A DNA stretch of 64,000 bases from Tritonibacter multivorans (lineage in GTDB: Bacteria; Pseudomonadota; Alphaproteobacteria; Rhodobacterales; Rhodobacteraceae): assembly GCF_001458415.1 (NCBI RefSeq), contig NZ_CYSD01000014.1:1-64000 (forward strand), given 5' to 3'. This document shows, piece after piece, positions 17,169-25,079 of this stretch (within the stretch, counting starts at the first letter, position 1; the number at the start of each line of letters is the position of its first letter). The notes beneath the pieces were generated by a model. It did no database searches, had not been told where the DNA came from, and worked only from the letters and a program-made list of their open reading frames with translations. The position numbers were made by a program, and so were the translations under genes.

Positions 17169-18390
17169 GTTCCAGCCGTCCGTCCTTCCGGAACCGCGCG
17201 AGGCACAAATCGTCAATTCCCAGTGCCTCATGCCCATCCGCGTTGCCAGCCACATTGGCAGAGAATGGCGGGGCGTAACGCTTCAGAATGCCGTCGACAG
17301 GGGTATCCAAGGATAGAAGGGCCGTGCGCAGCGCCTGGCGCATGGTTTCAATGTTTTGACCGTCCCAGTGGGAATGGGAATGTGCCTGCTTGGCTGCGGC
17401 AACGATGACGCGGCCCAGGTCGTACCCATGAACGAAACCCGTTGGCGCAGGAATTTCAGCGAGCGATTGCGTCGTGGGCGCTGCACGGTGCAAAGCCGAT
17501 TGCAGAACAGGATTTGCGGCCGCTTCCTGACGCAGTCCACAGGTCTGCAAAACCGTGATTTCCATATCACTGCGTGTTGTGTGCGGCACTTCATTGGCAA
17601 ATTCCCCGCCCATAATGCCCCAGTGGCTGAAGATGCGAAGCTCGGGGAGCTCTTTATGCAGGGCATTCACCACGGTGGCTCCGTCGTTCCAATTGGCAAG
17701 AAGCACGGCGCAATCGGGCGAGGCCGCTCCGACGTCTTCGGCAAGCAACGCTGCGGCTGTGTCACTAATGCCAGAGGGAAAGAATGTGGCAATGGCTGGA
17801 GTTCGATCCCGCAGCGACAGGGCTTTGGTCAGTGACTTGCGGTTCGCCTGCCCCCAGCCTGTGTCCAGAAGAACCAGCGCGATCCGCGCGCATTGATTGG
17901 TTTGTTCCATTTGCCGCACGAAAAATTCGCCGGTCTGGCTGTCATCCACCGACAGGCGGAAGACCCAGTTTTCGTGACCTGGCGTCGCCCGGGTGATCGG
18001 CCCGGCCGCGGACCAGGGAAGCAGGGTCAGGATGCTGTTTTCGTTTAAATAATCCTTGTGGGTCAGATAGGGCGGCGAATGCATGCCCCCGATAATCGCC
18101 AAGGCGCGTTCGCTTTTGAGGTATTGCCCATAGGTGCGCAGAGACCGTTTTACGTTTGCGCGATGGTCCATCGGCACAACTTCGACCTGCTGACCGCCAA
18201 GTTCGAATCCCTCTTCTTCCAGAGCGGTGCGCAGGCCCAGTTCGATCGATTGGGCCGCCCTGGCGCTGATGGTGTAATCGGCATCAATCAGCAATTGCAG
18301 TGGCGGTTGCAGCGGCGTGGCATTGGCGGCAGGTATCGCCCACAGCCCCAAAACTAAACCGCATGTGACGAGGAATTTTTGCAGACCCAT
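17158..18390 (-). CDS. Periplasmic ABC-type substrate-binding protein, likely sensor partner
   Basis: A 410-residue protein with signal peptide MGLQKFLVTCGLVLGLWAIP...ANA and the two-lobed type I binding fold of LivJ-like proteins (LIDADYTISARAAQSIELGLRTAL, LAIIGGMHSPPYLTHKDYLNE, FVHGYDLGRVIVAAAKQA). No ABC permease or ATPase is nearby. Its stop codon overlaps the start of the GGDEF-EAL gene, so the pair is co-translated. By analogy with periplasmic binding proteins that feed membrane signalling proteins, it may present its ligand to the sensor region of that protein; this is inference. Confidence 0.75.
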   Translation of the reverse strand: MGLQKFLVTCGLVLGLWAIPAANATPLQPPLQLLIDADYTISARAAQSIELGLRTALEEEGFELGGQQVEVVPMDHRANVKRSLRTYGQYLKSERALAIIGGMHSPPYLTHKDYLNENSILTLLPWSAAGPITRATPGHENWVFRLSVDDSQTGEFFVRQMEQTNQCARIALVLLDTGWGQANRKSLTKALSLRDRTPAIATFFPSGISDTAAALLAEDVGAASPDCAVLLANWNDGATVVNALHKELPELRIFSHWGIMGGEFANEVPHTTRSDMEITVLQTCGLRQEAAANPVLQSALHRAAPTTQSLAEIPAPTGFVHGYDLGRVIVAAAKQAHSHSHWDGQNIETMRQALRTALLSLDTPVDGILKRYAPPFSANVAGNADGHEALGIDDLCLARFRKDGRLEHAH

Positions 18391-18557
18391 TTTACTTCAC
18401 CAAACCGAAACTAGCAGATAAGGCGAGAGTGGAGGTCAAGCACTAATGGCTGGTGAAGGACCTGACATTAGGAAATATTTTGCGATTTATTCACGAACTT
18501 CAAAGCTCTGGCTGCGGGTGTTCAAAAATTGCCCCCCTTGCCAAACTTGCGGCATTC

Positions 18558-18593
18558 AAAAAGGCGGCTGACAATGGGTGTCAGTTGCCTTTT
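18558..18593 (-). terminator. Rho-independent terminator downstream of the reductase gene
   Basis: On the reverse strand: AAAAGGC, a small internal loop, CTGACA, a CCCAT loop, TGTCAG, then GCCTTTTT. The stem plus T-run lies about 20 bp after the stop codon at 18612. Confidence 0.75.
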
Positions 18594-18611
18594 GAAAAGT
18601 AAAACAGTCGC

Positions 18612-19673
18612 TTATGCGTCGATTGCCACCGGGCCTTTGGGCCAGCTACAGCAGGTCAAGACATAGCCTGCTTCGGCTTCGCCGGGCATCAGACCGCCCA
18701 TGTCCTGCATCTCAACCTCGCCTTGGGTGACCATCACCTTACAGTTGCCACAGACCCCCTGCTGGCAGGCAGAATCGATCCAGATACCGGCGTTTAATGC
18801 GGCTTCGAGAAGGGTTTCTCCTTTGGCGCATTGGCCGCTTTTGCCCGAGAGCGAGAAGAACACTTCGCCGCCGGTTTCGGTGGCCTCATCCAGCGTAATC
18901 TTCTCGCCAAAACTCTCCTGATGCAGCGCGGCGAAGGGCAGGGCGTCTGCAACAGTGCGCGCCGCTTTCATAAAGCCTTCCGGGCCACACATAAAAATGC
19001 TGCGTTCTGCATGATCGGGAACCAGGCGGGCCAGCAGCTCGGCCGAGATCTGCCCGGTTTCACCTGCGAAACCCTCTTCGTCATTGCTGTCGACGACAAG
19101 GTGAACGGTCACATTGCTGAACCGTTTTGCCATAAATTCGAGCTGGTCGCGGAAAATAACGTCTTTCGGGGACCGGGCGAAATGCACAAAAACAGCGTCT
19201 TTGGGCAGGGTCACATCGGTGATGTATTGCAGCATCGACATCACCGGGGTCACGCCAGATCCACCAGACAGAAACAGCGGCTTGTCGCAGGGGATGTCGA
19301 TCCAGTTGAACGCCCCCGAAATGTCGGCGATTTCCACCGTCATACCCGGTGCCAGACTGTCGTTCATCCAGTTGGACACCAACCCATCCGGCACCCGTTT
19401 GACGGTGACCTGAATGTTGTGCGGACGCGTGGGTGTAGAGGAAATCGAGTAGGCGCGGACATGGCGTTCGCCGTTGATGTCAAAGGCAAAGGTCACGTAT
19501 TGGCCCGGCTTGAAGTCAAAGCTGCGGCTCTGGGTGTCCTCAAACACAAAAGTTTTGCTGTCGTGGGTCTCACTGATGACCGCTTTGCAGATCAGCGTGG
19601 CAGGTCCGCCAGCGTAACAGGGCTGGGTGTTGGCTGAGCTGAGAGAAAACAAGCTATCGGTAGCAATGAGCAT
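18612..19673 (-). CDS. FAD/[2Fe-2S] oxidoreductase (Rieske-oxygenase-type electron-transfer component)
   Basis: A 353-residue electron-transfer protein. The FAD domain carries RAYSISSTPTRP, the NAD(P)H domain FLSGGSGVTPVMSML and FMCGPEGFM, and the C-terminal plant-type ferredoxin the cluster ligands CQQGVCGNC plus the cysteine in VLTCCSWP. This order (FNR, then ferredoxin) is that of reductases serving Rieske oxygenases such as the glycine betaine monooxygenase reductase. GGAGG precedes the ATG. No oxygenase alpha subunit is adjacent, but a Rieske protein is encoded at 21886, and near-identical palindromes link this gene to that unit. Confidence 0.88.
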   Translation of the reverse strand: MLIATDSLFSLSSANTQPCYAGGPATLICKAVISETHDSKTFVFEDTQSRSFDFKPGQYVTFAFDINGERHVRAYSISSTPTRPHNIQVTVKRVPDGLVSNWMNDSLAPGMTVEIADISGAFNWIDIPCDKPLFLSGGSGVTPVMSMLQYITDVTLPKDAVFVHFARSPKDVIFRDQLEFMAKRFSNVTVHLVVDSNDEEGFAGETGQISAELLARLVPDHAERSIFMCGPEGFMKAARTVADALPFAALHQESFGEKITLDEATETGGEVFFSLSGKSGQCAKGETLLEAALNAGIWIDSACQQGVCGNCKVMVTQGEVEMQDMGGLMPGEAEAGYVLTCCSWPKGPVAIDA

Positions 19674-19752
19674 GGTTCGGCGGCCTCCGCTTTGAATTTG
19701 GCGAAGGGATACGCCGACAGGCTATCGGAAAAAATGCATCAGAAATGCCACA

Positions 19753-20625
19753 TTAATCGACTTTGTCGATTGAATGGGTTTCGACCAAATTCCTGAAATG
19801 CGCCAAGGCCTGAACAACAAGCGGGTCATGGCGCTTGCGCAGGTGCACAACCGAATAGAGCGGCTGCGGAATGAGGGGGGCATCCAACACCAGCTTTATG
19901 TTTGGGATGGCTTCCTTCATCTTCTCGACCGCCATTGAGGGCACATAGGCGGCACCGCCGTAGGATCGCAGAAACCCCAACGCAAGGTCGTCACTGCTGA
20001 GCGTGGTTGGCGCAAAGCTTTGGCCTGCAAATAATTCGCTGTGCTGCCGGTCAAAATGCGATGTGTAGGCCACGCGATAATACCGGCTCCAATCCAGATC
20101 TGCCATTTGGTCACAGTCGGTGGACACCATGACATAGTGCTCCAGACCGAATTCCGTCAGATGCATGTCCGGGATCTGGCGCGGGGCAAAGACGATCCCA
20201 ATGTCCGTTTCACCGGTGAGCACGTCGCGCTGGATCTGTTCCGAGAAGTTGGCCTCAAGGTACAATTCGATCCGTGGCACATCGGCGCGCATTGCCTCGG
20301 CCCAGTCGCGCAACAGGGACCGAACCAGGTTGATCTGCGCGGAAACCCGCAGCTGGGGTCGGTTTTTTCCGCTGCCTGACAGCTCGCGTTTGGCCAGGCT
20401 CCACGAGGTCAGCAGCGACCGGCAGTGGGATTCGAACCGCCGACCGGCGGCCGTGGGCTCTGCTCCGCCGCGGCCACGTTCAAACAGGCGGGTGTCGAGA
20501 TCTTCTTCCAATTGCCGGATGCGCGAACTGACTGTGGACTGGGTGATATTGAGCCGCTCAGCGGTGCGATTGAAGTTCCGCGTTTCCAAAACATCCAGAT
20601 AGGTCAGCAGCAGCAGGCGGTTCAT
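19753..20625 (-). CDS. LysR-family transcriptional regulator
   Basis: A 290-residue LysR protein: winged helix at residues 1-65 (YLDVLETRNFNRTAERLN, ITQSTVSSRIRQLEEDLDTRL, then FERGRGG) and an effector-binding domain from about residue 90. It is divergent from the amidohydrolase gene, and a perfect T-N11-A palindrome touches its start codon, the normal setting for autoregulation and activation of the divergent operon. A second copy of the palindrome overlaps its own last codons, upstream of the reductase gene. Inducer unknown. Confidence 0.92.
   Translation of the reverse strand: MNRLLLLTYLDVLETRNFNRTAERLNITQSTVSSRIRQLEEDLDTRLFERGRGGAEPTAAGRRFESHCRSLLTSWSLAKRELSGSGKNRPQLRVSAQINLVRSLLRDWAEAMRADVPRIELYLEANFSEQIQRDVLTGETDIGIVFAPRQIPDMHLTEFGLEHYVMVSTDCDQMADLDWSRYYRVAYTSHFDRQHSELFAGQSFAPTTLSSDDLALGFLRSYGGAAYVPSMAVEKMKEAIPNIKLVLDAPLIPQPLYSVVHLRKRHDPLVVQALAHFRNLVETHSIDKVD
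19755..19771. promoter_or_regulatory. LysR-type operator, copy 2 (upstream of the reductase)
   Basis: AATCGACTTTGTCGATT, a 6-5-6 inverted repeat containing T-N11-A, lies inside the last codons of the LysR gene and 82-98 bp before the reductase start. It matches the copy at 20628-20644 at 15 of 17 positions, and the flanking TT and GAA are also shared. Confidence 0.65.
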
Positions 20626-20627
20626 TT

Positions 20628-20644
20628 AATCGACCTTTTCGATT
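20628..20644. promoter_or_regulatory. LysR-type operator, copy 1 (LysR/amidohydrolase intergenic region)
   Basis: AATCGACCTTTTCGATT, a perfect 6-5-6 inverted repeat with the T-N11-A core, begins 3 bp upstream of the LysR start codon and lies about 144 bp before the amidohydrolase ATG. Confidence 0.7.
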
Positions 20645-20787
20645 GAAGAGGGTGTTTGCGCTGCGTTTATCCGTTTGAACTGAAGATTTATCAAGGCCTC
20701 ATCTTCAAGCCGGGCGACTGATCGTCTGGATCCGACCAGCCCGTGCGACCCGGATTTTCCGACATGCACAAGCAAGAGGAGTGCCGC

Positions 20788-21873
20788 ATGTTTACTGTTG
20801 ATTGCGACTGCCACAATTATTGGTGCAGTGCCACCGTTCTCGAGCCCTACATGGAGGAGGGGCTTTTCAAGGATATGTTCCTTCGGGGTGAACGCACGGG
20901 CCCTCGCGGGGCTTTCCCCCATGGTCACCGTCCTTGGTTCCATCCCGAAGGGTTTGCGCGTCATGACGTTCAGCCCGTAGAGGAAGACGACAACTACGCC
21001 ATTATGAAGGAAAAACACCTCGATAAATACAATATCGACGTGGCGATCCTGACCGGGGACGAGCCGATTGAGGCCTCTACCTTGGCAAACCCCTATTATG
21101 CAAACGCCCTGTGCAAAGCCTACAACGATTACATGATCGACTACTGGCTGCCGAAGGACGACCGGTTCTGGGGCTCTATTGTTGTAGCACCGCAGGATCC
21201 GCATTTGGCGGCGGCCGAAATCCGCCGTCTGGGCAGCAATCCGCGGATGGTTCAGGTGCTGGTGTCCCATGGTGCAAACCGCCCCTATGGCGATCCGTTC
21301 TACCACCCGATCTACGAGGCCTGCGCGGAAATGGGTCTGCCGTTTGCCATGCACCTTGGCGGTCAGGGCGGTATCAACTCCACCCCGATCGGTGCGGGCC
21401 CGACCACCTTCTTCTGGGAAACCCACGCGATCCTGCCGCAGACCGCAATGACCCATATGGCCAGCCTGATCGCCAACGGCGTGTTCGAGAAATGGCCGTC
21501 CCTGAAAGTGGTTGTCATTGAATGCGGCGTGGCTTGGGTGCCGTCTGTGCTGTGGCGTCTGGATGCGAACTACAAAGCGCTGCGCAAAGAGACCCCGTGG
21601 CTGAAGCGTCTGCCATCCGAATACTTCAAGGACCACTTCCGCTTCTCTACCCAGCCACTGGAGCAGCCGGAAAACATCCAGCACCTCTGGGCAACGCTGG
21701 AGGCAATGGATGGCGAAAACACCCTAATGTTCGCCTCGGATTACCCGCATTGGGACTACGACGATGTGAACAAGCTGCATGTGCCCCCGGCATGGCGCGA
21801 AAAGATCTTTGGTCTCAACGCCCTGGATGTCTACACCCGCCTGCCGCGCCCGGCCGCGCAGGCCGCAGAATAA
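20788..21873 (+). CDS. Amidohydrolase-2 family metal-dependent hydrolase/decarboxylase
   Basis: A 361-residue TIM-barrel protein of the amidohydrolase 2 (ACMSD/gamma-resorcylate decarboxylase-like) group. Metal ligands are visible: DCDCH at residues 5-9, FAMHLGG for the mid-barrel histidine, and the aspartate in LMFASDYPHWD. The start at 20788 follows AGAGGAG; the longer ORF start has none. A Rieske gene follows 12 bp later in the same operon. The family removes CO2 from, or hydrolyses, cyclic and aromatic compounds, so a ring-cleaving or demethylating pathway is likely, but I cannot name the substrate. Confidence 0.82.
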   Translation: MFTVDCDCHNYWCSATVLEPYMEEGLFKDMFLRGERTGPRGAFPHGHRPWFHPEGFARHDVQPVEEDDNYAIMKEKHLDKYNIDVAILTGDEPIEASTLANPYYANALCKAYNDYMIDYWLPKDDRFWGSIVVAPQDPHLAAAEIRRLGSNPRMVQVLVSHGANRPYGDPFYHPIYEACAEMGLPFAMHLGGQGGINSTPIGAGPTTFFWETHAILPQTAMTHMASLIANGVFEKWPSLKVVVIECGVAWVPSVLWRLDANYKALRKETPWLKRLPSEYFKDHFRFSTQPLEQPENIQHLWATLEAMDGENTLMFASDYPHWDYDDVNKLHVPPAWREKIFGLNALDVYTRLPRPAAQAAE

Positions 21874-21885
21874 GGAGAGTCTGCA

Positions 21886-22239
21886 ATGACCAACAAACAT
21901 TTTGCCTGCAAAGTCGAAGACGTCCCCACCGATGCGGCCAAGATCGTCACCGTGTCCAACATGCCCATCGGTGTGTTCAAGCTCAACGACGGGTTCCATG
22001 CGCTGCTGAACATCTGCCCCCACAAGGGTGCTGCGCTGTGCGAAGGTCCGGTCTGTGGCACCACCAAGGAAACCGACAGCACCGAGTTCGTCTATGACCG
22101 CGCCGGAGAGATCGTGCGCTGTGCATGGCATGGTTGGGAATTTGACATCCGCTCGGGCGAGTTTCTGGTCGATCCCAAGGTGAAAACCCGCCGGTTCGAT
22201 GTCTCTGTCGAAGGCAGCGATATCTACGTCCACATGTGA
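21886..22239 (+). CDS. Small Rieske [2Fe-2S] protein
   Basis: A 117-residue stand-alone Rieske ferredoxin-like protein. Cluster ligands are C44 and H46 (NICPHKGAALCEG) and C79 and H82 (VRCAWHGWEFD). The segment between them is longer than in a minimal ferredoxin and adds CGTTKETDSTEFVYDRAGE. RBS AAGGAGAG precedes the ATG. It is co-transcribed with the amidohydrolase, ends at a strong terminator and would naturally accept electrons from the reductase at 18612. Whether it is a ferredoxin or part of an oxygenase cannot be decided here. Confidence 0.88.
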   Translation: MTNKHFACKVEDVPTDAAKIVTVSNMPIGVFKLNDGFHALLNICPHKGAALCEGPVCGTTKETDSTEFVYDRAGEIVRCAWHGWEFDIRSGEFLVDPKVKTRRFDVSVEGSDIYVHM

Positions 22240-22334
22240 CGCAGTTGGAGCGCCGGCGCGCAGTCCTCTTCCCCTCCTTGTAGGCTGGTCGGTCAATTGC
22301 CGTCCGATGCCGGTGCTCCATTTTTTATAAAAAG

Positions 22335-22370
22335 CGGCCGCGCTACTCCCCAGCGCGGCCGTAGTTTTGT
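22335..22370. terminator. Strong bidirectional terminator
   Basis: A perfect 10-bp stem CGGCCGCGCT / AGCGCGGCCG with a 7-base loop, followed by TAGTTTTGTT on the + strand and, read the other way, by CTTTTTATAAAAAA. It separates the Rieske operon from the convergent RTX gene. Confidence 0.85.
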
Positions 22371-22418
22371 TCAGTAGGTTGTGGTCGTGGTCCTATTCAC
22401 CCCCTGAACAATTCTGGG

Positions 22419-25040
22419 TCAGAACAGGAAACAGTCGAACAGGTCCGCAGATGACAGGGCGTCGTCTTCCAGCACCGCAGTCAGCGTGACGGTGCTGCTG
22501 CCCAAGGTGACCACGGCATCCCCAGAGGCGAGAATGGTGACGTAGCTTTCGAACCATGTCAGTTCCTCCGCTTCGGTACTGGCCAGGTCCAGTTGCCGCA
22601 GGTCAAAACGGTCGCCGTCTTCGGTTGAGAAGTCGGTGATCTCATCGGTGCCGCCGCTGAGGTCATCGTTGCGGAATACGAACCTGTCACCGCCGGCGCC
22701 ACCCGTGGCAATGTCATCGCCCGCACCCATATAGAGCTGGTCGCGTCCGCCTCCGCCGTCGAGCACATCATTGCCGTAGCCACCGCTGAGGTGATCGCGG
22801 TCCGCGCCCCCATCCAGCGTGTCATTGCCGGAATCGCCTTTCAGCCGGTCCCGTCCGGCGCCCCCAGACAGCTGGTCATTGCCGGTGCCGCCAATGACCC
22901 GATCCGCGCCATCTTCGCCAACAACAACATCATCCCCTGACCCAGCAGTCAGGCTGTCATCGCCATCGCCGCCATAAAGGTCATCATCGCCGCTGCCGCC
23001 GATCAACGTGTCCGCGCCGTCCTCGCCGTTCAGTACATCATTGCCAGAGCTGCCCGTCATATGATCGTCGCCAGCGTCGCCGTACAGAAGATCGTCATGG
23101 CTGCCACCATTCATCTGGTCGGCATCGGCCCCGCCATAAAGCGTATCATCGCCGCTGCCCCCGACCATGGTATCGGCCCCAGCCCCGCCCCAAAGCGCGT
23201 CGGTGTTAGCGCCGCCGGACAGATCATCGTCGCCGTCCCCGCCCCGGAGCGTGTCAAACCCAGAGCCACCGGACAGGGTGTCATTGCCTATGCCGCCCTC
23301 CAGCGTGTCGTGCCCTGCCGATCCTGACAGGTGGTCATCGCCAGTCCCGCCCGACAGGCTGTCGTCGTCCGGGGCAAGCGGATGACCATCTGCATCAAAT
23401 CGCGCGCCCTCGGCGTCATAATAGGACCGCCCCGCCGGACCGCTGCCGGGGGCGCCGCCGCCATAAAGGGAATCGTCGCCCGTGCCCCCATCCAGCACGT
23501 CGCCTAAGCTGCCGCCGATAATGACGTCTTCGCCCAGGCCGCCAACCAGCAGGTCTTCGCCGCCTGCACCTTCCAACGTGTCGTCATAGCTGAGGTCACC
23601 TTCGGCCGTTGCGGTCATCTCCAGATTGCGGATCAGAACGCTGGACGACAGGTCCACATCCACAAACGGGCTCAGCGCCCGCGGATCTGCGGCGCCGTCG
23701 TTGGAATAGGACTTGGGTGCGGATGTGATCAGCTCTAGCGTGGCAGTGCTGGTGTCGGGATTGACGATGACCTTGTAGATGCCGCCCGCGCTGCGGGTGC
23801 TGTTGTCCATGTCATGGTCGCCAGAGTTGCCGCCCACAAACAGATTGCCATCGGTGTCATAGATCGCAGCGCCAAAAGTGATGGCGGGCACGCCGACCTG
23901 TGTCTCCCCATCGATCACAGTATGGGTGACAGAGATTTCGCTGAACTCAGGCGTGCCGGAAGAGATATCCACGGTCAGTAATGTAGCAGGCTGGCCCTCG
24001 GCGCTGGGGCGGCAGACGCCTCGAAAGATCTGGTTTTCCGCGTCAAATGCCAGATCGTAGAAGCTTTTCTGAACCAGATCGCGGGGCAGTTTATGCACCG
24101 TTGTCAGCGGGTTCCCGTCACCGTCCAAAGTGTCCACATCAATGACTGCAATGTGGTTCATACTGGAATTGAACGACCACAGATTGCCCTGATCGTCAAA
24201 ATCCCCGGTCCAGGCCCGGTATGGGGTTTCCCCGATCCGATAAGTGTGCCCATCCGCATCAATCATCACCAGATCACTGGCGGCAACCGCATTGCCAAGG
24301 GCATCGGTACCACTGCCGACGGCGATGGCATAAAGCAGGTCATCTTGTTGATTGAACCCCATAGAGTTCACATTGACCGTGCCGTCCACGCCCGCTTTTT
24401 CATAGGTGCTGGTGGCGGTGTCAAAAACATAAAGCGTCCCATTGAGCACCTGCAGCAGGTTCGACTGTCCTTCAGCAAAAGCAGCGACGGTTGTGGTTTC
24501 GCCGCCGATCACCACCTCTTTGTCATAGTGGAACACCGGCCCGCTGGTGTCGATCACAGGACCGGTTGCCTCTGTCTCGATCGACCGGACGGTCAGGGTC
24601 GTTTCCGCTCCGGTTGCCGTAAAGGACACATCATGCACCCCAAACGCACCGCTGTCCGAGGACACGGTTTTGATGACTGTGTCGCCGACCAGAATTTCGA
24701 CCCCAACCGAGGTGACCCCAGCCGCAAAGTTCGCTGCGATCTCAAACGACACGGAATAGACGCCGGTTGCTTCGGTTGTGATGGTCTGGGACATGGCCTG
24801 ATGGCCATCGTCCAGCGATGTGACCGTCCAATGCCCCGAGGCGCCATAATCGGCAAAGCCATAGGCGCCGCTGGTTCCGTCCAGATGATTGTCCGACTGA
24901 TAGTCGCCATAAAGCGCGTCGTCACCGGCTTGTCCGGCTATTGCGTCATTGCCGGCCAGACCGACCATGACATCAGCAGCGCCTGACCCCGTTAGGTCGT
25001 CAGCACCTGCTGAGCCTGAATGTGTTGTTGCATCAACCAT
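22419..25040 (-). CDS. RTX calcium-binding secreted protein with a beta-propeller-like middle
   Basis: An 873-residue protein secreted presumably by a type I system. Two short RTX-like repeats lie at the N-terminus (GADDLTGSGAADVMVGLAGNDA), then about 400 residues resembling a beta-propeller (repeating DLLYAIAVGSG, GNLWSFNSSMNHIAVIDVDT, GNLFVGGNSGDHD). From about residue 500 come some 15-20 GGxGxDxL nonapeptides, and the end is a secretion-signal-like ALSSADLFDCFLF. No catalytic domain is recognised, and in particular no alginate C5-epimerase or lyase module. Start at 25040 has GGGAGG upstream. It sits 39 bp after algD on the same strand, so it may be an extracellular matrix partner of the polysaccharide. 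Confidence 0.85.
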   Translation of the reverse strand: MVDATTHSGSAGADDLTGSGAADVMVGLAGNDAIAGQAGDDALYGDYQSDNHLDGTSGAYGFADYGASGHWTVTSLDDGHQAMSQTITTEATGVYSVSFEIAANFAAGVTSVGVEILVGDTVIKTVSSDSGAFGVHDVSFTATGAETTLTVRSIETEATGPVIDTSGPVFHYDKEVVIGGETTTVAAFAEGQSNLLQVLNGTLYVFDTATSTYEKAGVDGTVNVNSMGFNQQDDLLYAIAVGSGTDALGNAVAASDLVMIDADGHTYRIGETPYRAWTGDFDDQGNLWSFNSSMNHIAVIDVDTLDGDGNPLTTVHKLPRDLVQKSFYDLAFDAENQIFRGVCRPSAEGQPATLLTVDISSGTPEFSEISVTHTVIDGETQVGVPAITFGAAIYDTDGNLFVGGNSGDHDMDNSTRSAGGIYKVIVNPDTSTATLELITSAPKSYSNDGAADPRALSPFVDVDLSSSVLIRNLEMTATAEGDLSYDDTLEGAGGEDLLVGGLGEDVIIGGSLGDVLDGGTGDDSLYGGGAPGSGPAGRSYYDAEGARFDADGHPLAPDDDSLSGGTGDDHLSGSAGHDTLEGGIGNDTLSGGSGFDTLRGGDGDDDLSGGANTDALWGGAGADTMVGGSGDDTLYGGADADQMNGGSHDDLLYGDAGDDHMTGSSGNDVLNGEDGADTLIGGSGDDDLYGGDGDDSLTAGSGDDVVVGEDGADRVIGGTGNDQLSGGAGRDRLKGDSGNDTLDGGADRDHLSGGYGNDVLDGGGGRDQLYMGAGDDIATGGAGGDRFVFRNDDLSGGTDEITDFSTEDGDRFDLRQLDLASTEAEELTWFESYVTILASGDAVVTLGSSTVTLTAVLEDDALSSADLFDCFLF

Positions 25041-25079
25041 GATGTCCTCCCTTTCCCCCCTTGAGCGCAAATGCGCGAA

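Noticed and set aside
22740-23560. Regular repeats resembling a CRISPR array or minisatellite
   Set aside because: They are the codons of RTX nonapeptides in the secreted protein; the period is 27 bp, in frame, and there are no unique spacers.
22419-25040. RTX protein as an AlgE-type (Azotobacter) mannuronan C5-epimerase
   Set aside because: The right-handed beta-helix catalytic module is absent; only RTX repeats and a propeller-like region are seen, so gene proximity is not enough.
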